Shown here: positions 1-7,442 of the stretch, piece by piece
How the letters are laid out: every line of letters begins with the position of its first letter
How positions within the stretch are numbered: position 1 is the first letter of the stretch
From: an uncultured Burkholderiales bacterium
GTDB taxonomy: Bacteria > Pseudomonadota > Gammaproteobacteria > Burkholderiales > Burkholderiaceae_D
Assembly (NCBI GenBank): GCA_903904635.1
Contig: CAIVDH010000275.1
Span: forward strand, 1-8,916
Reading direction: 5' to 3'
DNA: 8,916 bases
Position numbers and translations under genes: made by a program
Notes under the pieces: generated by a model
The model's database searches: none
Seen by the model: only the letters and a program-made list of their open reading frames with translations
What the model was told of the DNA's origin: nothing

Positions 1-245
1 ACAGCTTGAGGGCGAAAAGTACCTGCCCGCTCCTAAATTCCCACTTCAGTATGCTTAAGCGCACTCTCACTGACCGCGCATAAATTCGGTGCGCCTTTAT
101 GTTCCAGCCATGCAGCACAGAGATGAATACCATCAAGTAAAGTCTGCTTATGTTTTTTGCGCGCTTGCGCGCTCTCAGCCAGTTGCCTGAGCATTTTGTA
201 TTGCGGGTTTTCGCGTGAGCTAATCTCTTTGATAGGCATGCTCAT
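1..245 (-). pseudogene. SpoU/TrmH-family RNA 2'-O-methyltransferase, N-terminal part, frame interrupted and cut by window edge
   Basis: The ATG at 245-243 overlaps the rnhB stop by 3 bases (ATGA). It opens a frame whose first 70 residues look like the N-terminal substrate-binding domain of SpoU-type methyltransferases: an ISSRENPQ start, a basic Q-A-R-K-K-H-K stretch, then LLDGIHL and a VSESAL segment. Enzymes of this family methylate the 2'-O of ribose in rRNA or tRNA using S-adenosylmethionine and are normally about 250 residues long, with a C-terminal knotted SAM domain. Here the frame meets TAG at 35-33 after residue 70, far too early. Two frames are open from there to the window edge: the same frame past the TAG (reading ERAGTFRPQA) and the frame one base forward (reading RSGQVLFALKL). 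Either could be the original continuation, so this may be a nonsense mutation, a one-base frameshift or a sequencing error. The SAM domain lies outside the window. No clear ribosome binding site precedes it, so it was probably translated by coupling from rnhB. The family call is fairly firm, the pseudogene status much less so. Confidence 0.55.
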
Positions 246-871
246 GATTTTGCTGCAATGTGTCCGGCATCTAACAAAGCGCGCACTGGCGCATAAGATT
301 TTCTGTGTATGGGCGCCACGCCATGCAAGCGCAGGCGTTCCAAATGCAGCGCAGTCCCATAACCTTTGTGACGGTCAAACGCATAGTGCGGATAAGCCAG
401 ATGCATCTCCATCAAGGCCGCATCACGCGCGGTCTTGGCGAGTATGGATGCTGCAGATATTTCAGCGATCTTATCGTCACCTTTGACTATAGCTTCTGTA
501 CGCACGACACAAACCGGGCAACGATTACCATCGATCAGCGCAAGCGTTGGTAGAACGGCCAAACCTTCTATTGCACGACGCATCGCCAGCATCGTCGCTT
601 GCAAAATATTGAGCGTATCGATTTCAGCTTCGGAGCATTGCGCAATCGACCACGCAAGTGCATCACGCTTGATCACGACAGCCAGTGCTTCCCGCCTGGC
701 TGCAGTGAGTTTTTTTGAGTCGCGCAAACCTTCGATAAGTTTGTCGGGATCAAATATGACTGCGGCAGCAAATACCGGCCCGGCCAACGGACCACGTCCG
801 GCCTCGTCCACACCGCATATGACTTCGCCCTTGTAATCAAACAAAGACTGAGAAAATTCAGGAGGTGACAT
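242..871 (-). CDS. rnhB: Ribonuclease HII
   Basis: This cytoplasmic endonuclease cuts the RNA strand of RNA-DNA hybrids and removes single ribonucleotides misincorporated in DNA. From the ATG at 871 it has 209 residues, the usual size. The family signature [13 protein letters not shown] supplies the first two metal ligands, Asp22 and Glu23, and the GRG motif that reads the RNA-DNA junction. Asp114 in LIDGNR and Asp132 in VKGDDK complete the DEDD active site. [13 protein letters not shown] and HKGYGT (the tyrosine that stacks at the junction) follow. An in-frame ATG at 928 would lie inside lpxB and add 19 residues unlike the family, so I chose the ATG 16 bases after the lpxB stop, although no strong Shine-Dalgarno sequence precedes it. 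Linkage of rnhB to lpxB is common in proteobacteria and probably reflects co-transcription rather than a role in lipid A synthesis. Confidence 0.95.
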   Translation of the reverse strand: MSPPEFSQSLFDYKGEVICGVDEAGRGPLAGPVFAAAVIFDPDKLIEGLRDSKKLTAARREALAVVIKRDALAWSIAQCSEAEIDTLNILQATMLAMRRAIEGLAVLPTLALIDGNRCPVCVVRTEAIVKGDDKIAEISAASILAKTARDAALMEMHLAYPHYAFDRHKGYGTALHLERLRLHGVAPIHRKSYAPVRALLDAGHIAAKS

Positions 872-887
872 GGGCAGACAATCGCTT

Positions 888-2054
888 TTAATTTGCTGCG
901 CTTTGCGCCAACAGCTGCATGACGGCATGCGCGCCCTCTGATGCAGTATTGCTCATCAAATCATGGTGCATATCAATAAAACGACGACGCAAGCGATGAC
1001 GATTGGGTTCACTCGACATTTGTGCCCACAACGCACTGGCTAGCGCATGCGGCGTAGCGCGATCTTGTAGCACCTCGGGCACCAGAAATTCTCCGGCTAA
1101 AATATTCGGCAAGCCCACCCAAGGCTGATACGCCATCAAACGTAAAATCTGCCAGCTTGCAGGATGCATACGATAACCAATTACCATCGGTTTTTTGAAC
1201 AGCGCCACTTCCAATGTGGCCGTACCGCTGGCAACCAACACGGCAGTACTTGCCGCCAAAACTGTGTGGGACTGACCATCGACGATAGTCAGAGGCAGCT
1301 TTTGCAGGCGCGTAGGACCAATAATTTTTTCAAAATAAGCTCGCTGCACAGCACCAGCCATAGGCACGAAAATGCGCAGCCCGCGATCACGCTTGAGTAA
1401 CAGCTCTGCCGCACCTATGAATGCGCTAGCGTTATATTTGATTTCAGATAAACGGCTGCCAGGAAGTATGGCAATTACACGGGTATCGTGACTTAGTCCC
1501 AGGGCATCTAACGCAGCATTTTGATCGGGCTCCATGGGTATGACTTCTGCCAGTGGGTGCCCGACATACGTGGCTGGTATACCCGCCTTGCGATAAATTT
1601 CCTCTTCAAAAGGAAAAATGACCAGCATATGTGACACTGCGCGCTTGATTTTTTTTATGCGGTTGCGGCGCCAGGCCCAGATTGATGGGCTGATGAAATG
1701 CATGGTGGGTATGCCAGCATCTTTTAACGCGATTTCCAGATCAAGATTGAAGTCGGGTGCATCAACTCCAATAAATACGGCAGGCCGCTCTTGCAGCAAC
1801 TGCTCGCGCAACGCATCGCGTATGCCCTTGATTTCACGATAATGGGCCAGCACCTCAAAGAGGCCTCTGACGGAAAGCTTATCCATAGGGAAGTCAGAAA
1901 CAAAGCCCTGCTCAGCCATTTGCGGCCCACCTATGCCGTGGAAATGCGCATCTGGCAGCATAGGCCTGAGACCGGAGAGCAGCCTAGCTGCGAGCATGTC
2001 GCCTGATGGCTCGCCAGCCACCATCGCCAGCGACAACTCAGCGGACGATGCCAC
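888..2054 (-). CDS. lpxB: Lipid-A-disaccharide synthase
   Basis: LpxB is a membrane-associated GT19 glycosyltransferase with a GT-B fold. It joins UDP-2,3-diacylglucosamine to lipid X (2,3-diacylglucosamine-1-phosphate), releasing UDP and giving the beta-1,6 disaccharide of lipid A. Visible family motifs are AGEPSGD near the N-terminus (13-19), GVDAPDFN (the catalytic-region Asp at about 98), [22 protein letters not shown] in the nucleotide-binding half and ASGTATLE near the UDP site. I chose the GTG at 2054-2052, giving 388 residues; with it AGEPSGD and the Asp fall at the same numbers as in E. coli LpxB (382 residues). This start overlaps lpxA by 17 bases. A TTG at 2036 just after the lpxA stop is an alternative, and an upstream TTG at 2138 would add 28 basic residues unlike the family. 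No clear Shine-Dalgarno sequence precedes any of these, so translation is probably coupled to lpxA. Confidence 0.95.
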   Translation of the reverse strand: MASSAELSLAMVAGEPSGDMLAARLLSGLRPMLPDAHFHGIGGPQMAEQGFVSDFPMDKLSVRGLFEVLAHYREIKGIRDALREQLLQERPAVFIGVDAPDFNLDLEIALKDAGIPTMHFISPSIWAWRRNRIKKIKRAVSHMLVIFPFEEEIYRKAGIPATYVGHPLAEVIPMEPDQNAALDALGLSHDTRVIAILPGSRLSEIKYNASAFIGAAELLLKRDRGLRIFVPMAGAVQRAYFEKIIGPTRLQKLPLTIVDGQSHTVLAASTAVLVASGTATLEVALFKKPMVIGYRMHPASWQILRLMAYQPWVGLPNILAGEFLVPEVLQDRATPHALASALWAQMSSEPNRHRLRRRFIDMHHDLMSNTASEGAHAVMQLLAQSAAN

Positions 2055-2826
2055 GGGTAGCTTGTTCGAGGAATGTACGCATTTGACTGAGATGCGATGC
2101 AAATTCAGGCGCAGCTTTTTCTTCTGCTTCCAAAGCAAGTTTTGCGTCGTCTAGTGTCATGCCAGATTTATAAATCAATTTGTAAGCATGGCGTATCGCA
2201 GCAATTGCCTCGCGCGAGTAACCTCTGCGCTTTAAACCCTCTGTGTTGATACCATGCGCGGCGGCCGGATTACCTGACAAAATTACAAACGGCGGCACGT
2301 CTTGCGTAAGACTGGTGCTCATGCCCACCATGGCATGCGCACCAATTTTGCAGTACTGATGCACATTGGAGAAACCGCCCATGATGGCCCAATCCCCAAC
2401 TTGTACATGACCAGCTAATTGCGCATTATTGGCGAAGATGGTGTGGTTGCCGATCTGACAGTCGTGCGCAAGATGCACATAGGCCATGATCCAGTTATCG
2501 TTGCCAAGTCGGGTTGTGCCAACATCTTGCACTGTGCCTCGATTAAAAGTGCAAAATTCTCTGATGGTGTTACGGTCACCAATCTCCAGCCGGGTAGGCT
2601 CGCCCTGATATTTTTTATCTTGCGGAGCAGCGCCTATGGAAGAAAATTGAAAAAATGTATTGTCCTGCCCAATTTTCGTATGCCCTTCTATCACGACATG
2701 CGGACCGACACGGGTGCCAGCGCCAATCACGACGTCAGCACCAACTATGCTGTAAGGGCCAATTTCGACACTGGCATCCAACGAGGCACTGGCGTCAACA
2801 ATAGCGGTGGGATGAATCTTTGCCAT
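2038..2826 (-). CDS. lpxA: UDP-N-acetylglucosamine 3-O-acyltransferase
   Basis: This cytoplasmic trimeric enzyme performs the first step of lipid A synthesis, moving a 3-hydroxyacyl chain from ACP to the 3-OH of UDP-GlcNAc. The 262 residues equal the E. coli length. Residues 1 to about 190 are hexapeptide repeats ([IV]-G-x) that fold into a left-handed beta-helix, and the C-terminal part (GLKRRGYSREA, then AYKLIYKSG) is the helical domain. The catalytic histidine is His121 in AHDCQIG (E. coli His125), with His118 matching E. coli His122. Position 169, equivalent to the E. coli Gly173 that sets acyl length, is Met, as in Pseudomonas aeruginosa LpxA; this predicts a preference for C10 rather than C14 chains. 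The gene starts at an ATG 6 bases after fabZ and its end overlaps the lpxB start. Confidence 0.97.
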   Translation of the reverse strand: MAKIHPTAIVDASASLDASVEIGPYSIVGADVVIGAGTRVGPHVVIEGHTKIGQDNTFFQFSSIGAAPQDKKYQGEPTRLEIGDRNTIREFCTFNRGTVQDVGTTRLGNDNWIMAYVHLAHDCQIGNHTIFANNAQLAGHVQVGDWAIMGGFSNVHQYCKIGAHAMVGMSTSLTQDVPPFVILSGNPAAAHGINTEGLKRRGYSREAIAAIRHAYKLIYKSGMTLDDAKLALEAEEKAAPEFASHLSQMRTFLEQATRGIVR

Positions 2827-2832
2827 GATTTT

Positions 2833-3300
2833 TTATTCTGATGTCTGAGGTGATTCAACTATGCTGCGCATGGTGCACATCAGCTCAGCTTCAACAGCAG
2901 TATGGCCATCTACTGTGGCCAATGCCTTGAATTTCCAGATACCACGCGACTGGCGTAATATTTCGACTTGCATCCTGATCTGGTCACCCGGTTCAACCGG
3001 ACGCTTGAAGCGAGCCCCATCAATGCCAACGAAATACACCACTGCATTGGCGTCAGGCTTTTGACCCATGGTCAGAAACGCCAGCAGCGCAGCAGTCTGC
3101 GCAAGTGCCTCTATCATCAACACACCAGGCATCACAGGCTTGTGTGGAAAATGACCATTGAAAAACTCTTCATTGATCGTCACATTTTTGATTGCGGTAA
3201 TGGATTTGCCGCTCTCCCAATCAAGTACACGATCGACTAACAATAATGGATAACGATGTGGCAGGTATTCTTTTATTTGGTTACTGTCCAGGCTTTTCAT
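2833..3300 (-). CDS. fabZ: 3-hydroxyacyl-[acyl-carrier-protein] dehydratase FabZ
   Basis: FabZ dehydrates 3-hydroxyacyl-ACP to trans-2-enoyl-ACP in the fatty acid elongation cycle in the cytoplasm. The protein is a single hot-dog fold of 155 residues (E. coli 151). It carries the signature [12 protein letters not shown] near the N-terminus, the active-site segment [12 protein letters not shown] with catalytic His50, and Glu64 in LMIEALAQ on the central helix, followed by [12 protein letters not shown] chose the ATG at 3300, one base after the lpxD stop (TAA-A-ATG); a TTG at 3315 inside lpxD would only add five residues. Its place between lpxD and lpxA is conserved. FabZ and the two acyltransferases use the same 3-hydroxyacyl-ACP pool, so joint expression balances phospholipid against lipid A synthesis (known for the family; not shown by this sequence). 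Confidence 0.97.
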   Translation of the reverse strand: MKSLDSNQIKEYLPHRYPLLLVDRVLDWESGKSITAIKNVTINEEFFNGHFPHKPVMPGVLMIEALAQTAALLAFLTMGQKPDANAVVYFVGIDGARFKRPVEPGDQIRMQVEILRQSRGIWKFKALATVDGHTAVEAELMCTMRSIVESPQTSE

Positions 3301-3301
3301 T

Positions 3302-4405
3302 TTAATTTTCGCCAACTTTCTGCAAAGATGAATTATTTTTTTCTGAATTTTTTTCTAAATTTATTTCTGATAATAACTTGATCGTTTTTTCAAGCTCGCG
3401 CAGCCTCTTGCGCATGGCATCAAGATTTCTGACAATCGCAGCAGATTTTTCCCAATCCGCATTTTTTGCCAACGGATAAAACCCGGTGTACTGCCCAGCT
3501 TCAAGTATGGAGCGCGAAACCAGACTGCCTGATGAAACATGCACTTTATCTGCAATGCGCAGATGTCCAAGTACCATCGCTGCGCCACCAAAAGTGCAAT
3601 GGCTGCCAATTTTTGTGCTGCCCGCTACACCGACGCAACCGGCCATCGCAGTGTGCGCGCCGATGACGCAGTTGTGGCCTATCTGTATCTGATTATCGAG
3701 CTTTACACCGTCTTCAATGATGGTGCTATCCAGCGCGCCACGGTCTATGGTGGTGTTGCATCCGATTTCTACATCGTCACCAATTATCACGCCGCCAGTC
3801 TGCGGTATCTTTATCCATGCACCCTTGTCGTTTGCAAAGCCAAAGCCATCACCACCTATGACAGCGCCGGACTGAATAATGCCGCGCATACCTATGCTGC
3901 AGTTAGTTAAAAAACTGACATTGGGATGAAATACCGTTGCCTTTCCCAACCTGGCGCTACGACCGATAAAACAACCGGCACCGATTACGCAGTCTTCGCC
4001 TATCTCGGCACCGGCTTCTATCGTAACGTTTGGCCCTATGACAGCACTGCTGGCAACTATGGCATCTGGATGCACCACAGCAGAGGCATGCACACCGGGT
4101 ACAACAGGTAAAGCATGTAATGCCTGAAAAAATTGTGCGGCTCTGGCGTAATAAGCGTAAGGATTTTGCGTAATCACAAAGGCGCCGTGATAAGTCTTCG
4201 AGACGACAGCGTGATCAAGTTCAGTCAAAATCAGCGCGCCAGCTGCTGATGAGCAAGCCTGTGCGCGCAACTTTGGATTGGACAGAAAGGTGATGTGCTG
4301 AGGACCTGCACCATCCAGCGCAGCCATGCCGGTGATGAGAATATCCGGATTGCCTATCAACTGCCCGCCCAAGCTTTCGACTAATTGGCCCAGTCGAGTG
4401 CTCAT
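3302..4405 (-). CDS. lpxD: UDP-3-O-acylglucosamine N-acyltransferase
   Basis: LpxD adds the second, amide-linked 3-hydroxyacyl chain to UDP-3-O-acylglucosamine, the third step of lipid A synthesis, in the cytoplasm as a trimer. Residues about 1-100 form the uridine-binding domain (TFLSNPKL, then [13 protein letters not shown]). About 105-310 are hexapeptide repeats of a left-handed beta-helix with GGDGFGFA and [11 protein letters not shown], and the catalytic histidine is His244 in [11 protein letters not shown]-terminal helix ([18 protein letters not shown]) follows. The ATG at 4405 has a GGAG eight bases upstream; a GTG three codons earlier is in frame but its first base overlaps that GGAG, so it is less likely. 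At 367 residues it exceeds E. coli LpxD (341), mostly through a lysine-, asparagine- and glutamate-rich tail of about 20 residues after the helix, encoded by a 12-bp tandem repeat. The start lies 15 bases after skp. Confidence 0.96.
   Translation of the reverse strand: MSTRLGQLVESLGGQLIGNPDILITGMAALDGAGPQHITFLSNPKLRAQACSSAAGALILTELDHAVVSKTYHGAFVITQNPYAYYARAAQFFQALHALPVVPGVHASAVVHPDAIVASSAVIGPNVTIEAGAEIGEDCVIGAGCFIGRSARLGKATVFHPNVSFLTNCSIGMRGIIQSGAVIGGDGFGFANDKGAWIKIPQTGGVIIGDDVEIGCNTTIDRGALDSTIIEDGVKLDNQIQIGHNCVIGAHTAMAGCVGVAGSTKIGSHCTFGGAAMVLGHLRIADKVHVSSGSLVSRSILEAGQYTGFYPLAKNADWEKSAAIVRNLDAMRKRLRELEKTIKLLSEINLEKNSEKNNSSLQKVGEN
3335..3370 (-). repeat. 12-bp tandem repeat, three copies, in the 3' end of lpxD
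   Basis: On the coding strand three consecutive 12-base units read TCAGAAATAAAT, TTAGAAAAAAAT and TCAGAAAAAAAT, each differing from the next by one or two bases, followed by AATTCA. They encode SEIN, LEKN and SEKN. Because 12 is a multiple of 3, gain or loss of a unit keeps the lpxD frame. The A7 runs inside units are also prone to one-base slippage, which would change the C-terminus only. The repeat accounts for the AT-rich patch at the lpxD end. Confidence 0.8.
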
Positions 4406-4413
4406 GGCGGTCA

Positions 4414-4417
4414 CTCC
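4414..4417 (-). promoter_or_regulatory. Ribosome binding site of lpxD
   Basis: The coding strand reads GGAG here, eight bases before the ATG at 4405, inside the 15-base gap after skp. It decides the lpxD start in favour of this ATG rather than the GTG at 4414, whose first base lies within the GGAG. Confidence 0.7.
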
Positions 4418-4420
4418 GAA

Positions 4421-4933
4421 TTATTTGTTAAGTGCTTTCAGCACTTTTTCGGTGATGTCGATACGCGGACTAGCGTAAACGGCTTCCTGGAAAATGATGT
4501 CGTATTTTTCAGCTTCGGCGATTTGCTTAATGACTTTATTGGCGCGCTCCAGTACAACCGCTAATTCTTCGTTACGGCGCTGGTTCAGATCTTCGCGAAA
4601 TTCACGCTGGCGACGCTGGAAATCTTTGTCCATCTCAGCGAGCTCACGCTGACGCTTGCTGCGCTCTGCATCAGCTAAAACGGGGCCGTCTTTGTCGAGT
4701 TTTTCAGCGGTTGCTTTCAAACGATTTGCCAGCTCCTGCAAATCTTTTTCTCGCTTGGAAAATTCTAATTCCAGCTTGGCTGTGGCAGCCTTGGCGGGGG
4801 CAGCATCACGGAAAATACGCTCTGTGCTGACGAAACCGACTTTGAGTTCCTGCGCATAGGCAGAAAGTTGTACGCCAGCGATCAGTAAACAGCTGACAGA
4901 CAATTTGATAATTTTTTTGAGTGCAAAATTCAA
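4421..4933 (-). CDS. skp: Periplasmic OmpH/Skp-family chaperone
   Basis: Skp (OmpH) is a trimeric jellyfish-shaped periplasmic chaperone that holds unfolded outer-membrane proteins after Sec export and brings them to the BAM complex. The 170-residue product starts with a signal peptide: basic KKIIK, a hydrophobic stretch to about residue 24, then SAYA with likely cleavage after Ala27. The mature part opens with the family strand LKVGFVSTERIF. A long charged coiled-coil hairpin (about 45-125, rich in K, R, E and Q) forms the tentacle, and NKVIKQIAEAEKYDIIFQEA with the end segment RIDITEKVLKALN closes the body domain. The start is TTG at 4933, with GGAG six bases upstream and the signal-peptide residues in frame. 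No in-frame ATG lies near, and the ATG at 4938 is out of frame and stops at once. It lies just downstream of bamA and upstream of lpxD, as in many proteobacteria. Confidence 0.93.
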   Translation of the reverse strand: MNFALKKIIKLSVSCLLIAGVQLSAYAQELKVGFVSTERIFRDAAPAKAATAKLELEFSKREKDLQELANRLKATAEKLDKDGPVLADAERSKRQRELAEMDKDFQRRQREFREDLNQRRNEELAVVLERANKVIKQIAEAEKYDIIFQEAVYASPRIDITEKVLKALNK

Positions 4934-4939
4934 TTCATT

Positions 4940-4943
4940 CTCC
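4940..4943 (-). promoter_or_regulatory. Ribosome binding site of skp, selecting a TTG start
   Basis: GGAG on the coding strand lies six bases before the TTG at 4933, an ideal spacing. The out-of-frame ATG at 4938-4936 is only one base away from it, too close for normal initiation. This supports TTG as the true start. Confidence 0.7.
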
Positions 4944-4959
4944 GAAACACAAAAATTCT

Positions 4960-4968
4960 ATTATGCCA
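4960..4968 (-). promoter_or_regulatory. Possible extended -10 promoter element before skp
   Basis: Within the 77-bp AT-rich gap between bamA and skp the minus strand reads TGG-CATAAT, an extended -10 with five of six consensus bases. It would start transcription near 4953, about 20 bases before the skp start. No good -35 box lies at the right distance, and no sigma-E type -35 (GGAACTT) is visible. A weak internal promoter for skp-lpx is plausible but unproven. Confidence 0.25.
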
Positions 4969-5010
4969 TCTATACCTTGAAAATCTCACTAAAAGAAAGA
5001 TCTGCAAGCA

Positions 5011-7386
5011 CTAAAACCCAGTACCTAACTGAAACTGGAAGCGCTGGGTACGATCGAACGTCGATGGATTAAGCGGATAACCCAATGAGAGCTTCAAAGG
5101 ACCTACAGGGGAAATCCAACTTATGCCAAGTCCGGTGCTGTAACGCATGTCGCCAAGAGAGAGTTTTTCGCCATTCTGAGGATTAAAAACCTGACCCGCA
5201 TCAAAAAACGTAAACCAGCGCAAACTACGATCTACACCGCTGCCAGGAAATGGCAGTTGCAGCTCTGCGTTCATGATAATTCTGGCCTGACCACCGATAG
5301 GAAGGTTCAGCCCGCTGACTGAGGAGCTACCACTCGTGCCCGCTACAGACAGTGAACCTGCATAGTAGCCTCGTACTGAACCTATGCCACCAGCATAGTA
5401 ATTTTTGAAAATCGGATATGCGCTACCACTTAAACCTGCGCCATAATTTATCTCGCCATTTAGCGCGAGCGTCGCTGAAGGAAATATCGGTATGGGCCAG
5501 AAATATTGATCCTGATAGGTAGTTCGGTAGTAAGTCGCTGAGCCAAACGGCGAAATTTCCAGATTTGCACGTTGATATCGGCCCTTGGACGGTATCAGCG
5601 CACTGTCACGACGGTCACGCTGCCAGGCTGTTGTAACGGGATATGCGGTGGTCTGTGCTTCACCCACGCCTGTACTGATACCCGCAAAATCTTTGACATA
5701 CTCCAGATATCGGTCCGGACTATTAGTAAAAGTTTCTACTTTGGTATCTTCAATTCCTATACCAAAGAAAATACGGTCAGTTTCAGTAACCGGCACACCA
5801 AAGTTAACATTCGCACCTTTAGTCTGAACTCGGTAATCAGTCTGGCTAATCAGGTAGAAAGGCGGACGTGCGGTACGCAAAAATACTTCGTAAGTCCGGC
5901 TCACGCCATCCTCGGTGAAATAGGGGTTGGTATGCGATATGGCCACGGTACGAAATACCTTACTGGTGTTCACGCTAATACCGATATTGTTACCCGTACC
6001 GAAAGCATTAGCCTGATTGACAGAGCCTGTCAGTGTCAGCCTTTCGCTGCTTGAAAAACCTGCGCCTAGCATGATGTTGCCGGTCGGTTTTTCCGTTACA
6101 CCTACATTCAAATCCACCTGATCGGGCGTACCTGGAACTTCTGCTGTGTCGATATTCGTGTCTGTAAAAAATCCCAGTCGACCCAGCCTGTCTTTCGACA
6201 GTCGTATCTTGTCTCCGTCATACCATGAGCTTTCATACTGCCTAAACTCGCGGCGTATGACTTCATCGCGCGTACGATCATTACCTGCAATATTTATTTT
6301 TCTGACGTAAATGCGCTTGCCCGGATCGATGAAAATTGTGAAGCTGACTTCATTTTTTACGCGATTGATTTCAGGACTGGCATTCACGTTGGCAAACGTA
6401 TAGCCAAACACGCCCATACGTTCACTGATTTTTTTGGTGCTGGCCGTCATTTTTTCGCCAGAATACGGTTCGCCTTTTTTCAAAGTAACGAGCTTAGCCA
6501 GTTCTTCTTCGCGCCCCAGCATCTCACCTTCAAGCTTGATGTCGGCGATAGTAAATTTTTCGCCTTCATTAATATTGATGGTGACGTAAATATCTTTCTT
6601 GTCAGGGGTAATTGATACCTGAGTCGAGTCAATTTGCATCTCAAGATAGCCGCGGTTCAAATAATACGAACGCAGTGCCTCGATATCACCAGCAAGTTTT
6701 TGTTTGGAATATTGGTCAGCCTTGCTGTACCAGGTAAACCATCCGGAAGTTGATAGTTTGATTTGACCTAGCAGATCACCTTCATCAAACGCCTTGTTGC
6801 CTACGATATTGATTTGCTTGATACGTGCGACTTCACCTTCTTCCACAGCAAAGGTGACATTGACTCGATTTCGTTCTATGGGCGTAACTGTGGTCGTAAT
6901 TTGCACTGCGTACAAACCGCGCGACAAATACTGACGCTTTAATTCTTGTTCGGCGCGATCTACCAGCGATTTATCAAGTATGCGCGATTCACCCAAACCA
7001 ATTTCTTTGAGTGATTTTGTAAGCTGTACCTTATCGAATTCTTTAGTACCAGTAAACTCCACGGCAGCAATGGCCGGTCTTTCTTCCACCATCACGACCA
7101 ACACATCGCCATCGGCTTCTATGCGCACGTCTTTGAAAAAACCAGTTGCATACAAAGCCTTGATTGCAGCAGCAGCTTTGTCATCCGAGAAAAAGTCACC
7201 GACACGCACAGGCAAATAGCTAAATACAGTACCAGCTTCAGTTCGCTGTATACCTTCTATACGAATGTCTTTGACAATAAATGATTCCACTGCTGCGGCC
7301 TGCCCCGCACATAGCGCGAAAACAGCAACAGCAATCATCCGACGAGGAAAAAACGACAGCGCATTGCGCTCAGAATCAAATTTCAT
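5011..7386 (-). CDS. bamA: Outer membrane protein assembly factor BamA
   Basis: BamA (Omp85/YaeT) is the essential core of the BAM complex that folds and inserts beta-barrel proteins into the outer membrane. The 791 residues (E. coli 810) start with a signal peptide, with likely cleavage near AAA-VE at 32/33. Five POTRA domains follow at roughly 36-103, 104-184, 187-275, 278-356 and 359-433; each shows the usual pattern, for example [12 protein letters not shown] and [20 protein letters not shown]. The rest, from about 434, is the 16-stranded barrel. It contains the conserved loop-6 motif VRGY (671-674), [11 protein letters not shown], and a last strand QFQLGTGF ending in Phe, the C-terminal signal typical of outer-membrane proteins. 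The ATG at 7386 gives a credible signal peptide, but no clear Shine-Dalgarno sequence precedes it. It is flanked by rseP and skp, the usual order. Confidence 0.97.
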   Translation of the reverse strand: MKFDSERNALSFFPRRMIAVAVFALCAGQAAAVESFIVKDIRIEGIQRTEAGTVFSYLPVRVGDFFSDDKAAAAIKALYATGFFKDVRIEADGDVLVVMVEERPAIAAVEFTGTKEFDKVQLTKSLKEIGLGESRILDKSLVDRAEQELKRQYLSRGLYAVQITTTVTPIERNRVNVTFAVEEGEVARIKQINIVGNKAFDEGDLLGQIKLSTSGWFTWYSKADQYSKQKLAGDIEALRSYYLNRGYLEMQIDSTQVSITPDKKDIYVTININEGEKFTIADIKLEGEMLGREEELAKLVTLKKGEPYSGEKMTASTKKISERMGVFGYTFANVNASPEINRVKNEVSFTIFIDPGKRIYVRKINIAGNDRTRDEVIRREFRQYESSWYDGDKIRLSKDRLGRLGFFTDTNIDTAEVPGTPDQVDLNVGVTEKPTGNIMLGAGFSSSERLTLTGSVNQANAFGTGNNIGISVNTSKVFRTVAISHTNPYFTEDGVSRTYEVFLRTARPPFYLISQTDYRVQTKGANVNFGVPVTETDRIFFGIGIEDTKVETFTNSPDRYLEYVKDFAGISTGVGEAQTTAYPVTTAWQRDRRDSALIPSKGRYQRANLEISPFGSATYYRTTYQDQYFWPIPIFPSATLALNGEINYGAGLSGSAYPIFKNYYAGGIGSVRGYYAGSLSVAGTSGSSSVSGLNLPIGGQARIIMNAELQLPFPGSGVDRSLRWFTFFDAGQVFNPQNGEKLSLGDMRYSTGLGISWISPVGPLKLSLGYPLNPSTFDRTQRFQFQLGTGF

Positions 7387-7407
7387 CAGCTTAGCTTAGA
7401 GATATTA

Positions 7408-7433
7408 TTTGCCAACCGGGCTGGTTCGGCAAA
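7408..7433 (-). repeat. Inverted repeat (hairpin) in the rseP-bamA gap
   Basis: The minus strand reads TTTGCC-G-AACC, a five-base loop AGCCC, then GGTTGGCAAA: a ten-pair stem with one bulged G. It lies 22-47 bases before the bamA start. It is followed by ATAATATC rather than a run of T, so it does not look like a Rho-independent terminator in either direction. It could form in the bamA leader RNA, as an attenuating or stabilising element, or be an operator. Its function is unknown. Confidence 0.6.
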
Positions 7434-7442
7434 ACTACGCAT

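Noticed and set aside
869..928. An earlier ATG for rnhB at 928
   Set aside because: It would overlap the lpxB end by 41 bases and add a Cys/Lys-containing N-terminus not seen in RNase HII; the ATG at 871 gives the usual length.
2055..2138. An upstream TTG start for lpxB at 2138
   Set aside because: The extra 28 residues are a basic read-out of lpxA codons in another frame, and AGEPSGD would lie too far from the N-terminus.
3301..3315. A TTG start for fabZ at 3315 inside lpxD
   Set aside because: It adds only five Lys-rich residues and has no ribosome binding site; the ATG at 3300 directly after the lpxD stop is simpler.
4969..5010. A sigma-E type promoter upstream of skp
   Set aside because: I looked for GGAACTT and TCTGA-like boxes at the expected spacing and saw none; only a weak extended -10 is present.
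5572..6054. A 160-codon open frame on the plus strand opposite bamA
   Set aside because: It lies wholly antisense to strongly supported BamA barrel codons, its product resembles no known protein and it has no ribosome binding site; it is a shadow of the bamA frame. The same holds for the other plus-strand frames in the window.
7300..7312. A possible lipoprotein signal in BamA (Cys26 in FALCAG)
   Set aside because: The residues before the Cys (F-A-L) do not fit the lipobox, and BamA proteins are cleaved by signal peptidase I; the AAA site at 30-32 fits that.
7408..7433. The rseP-bamA hairpin as a Rho-independent terminator
   Set aside because: Neither strand has a T-run after the stem, and termination here would cut off the downstream essential genes.
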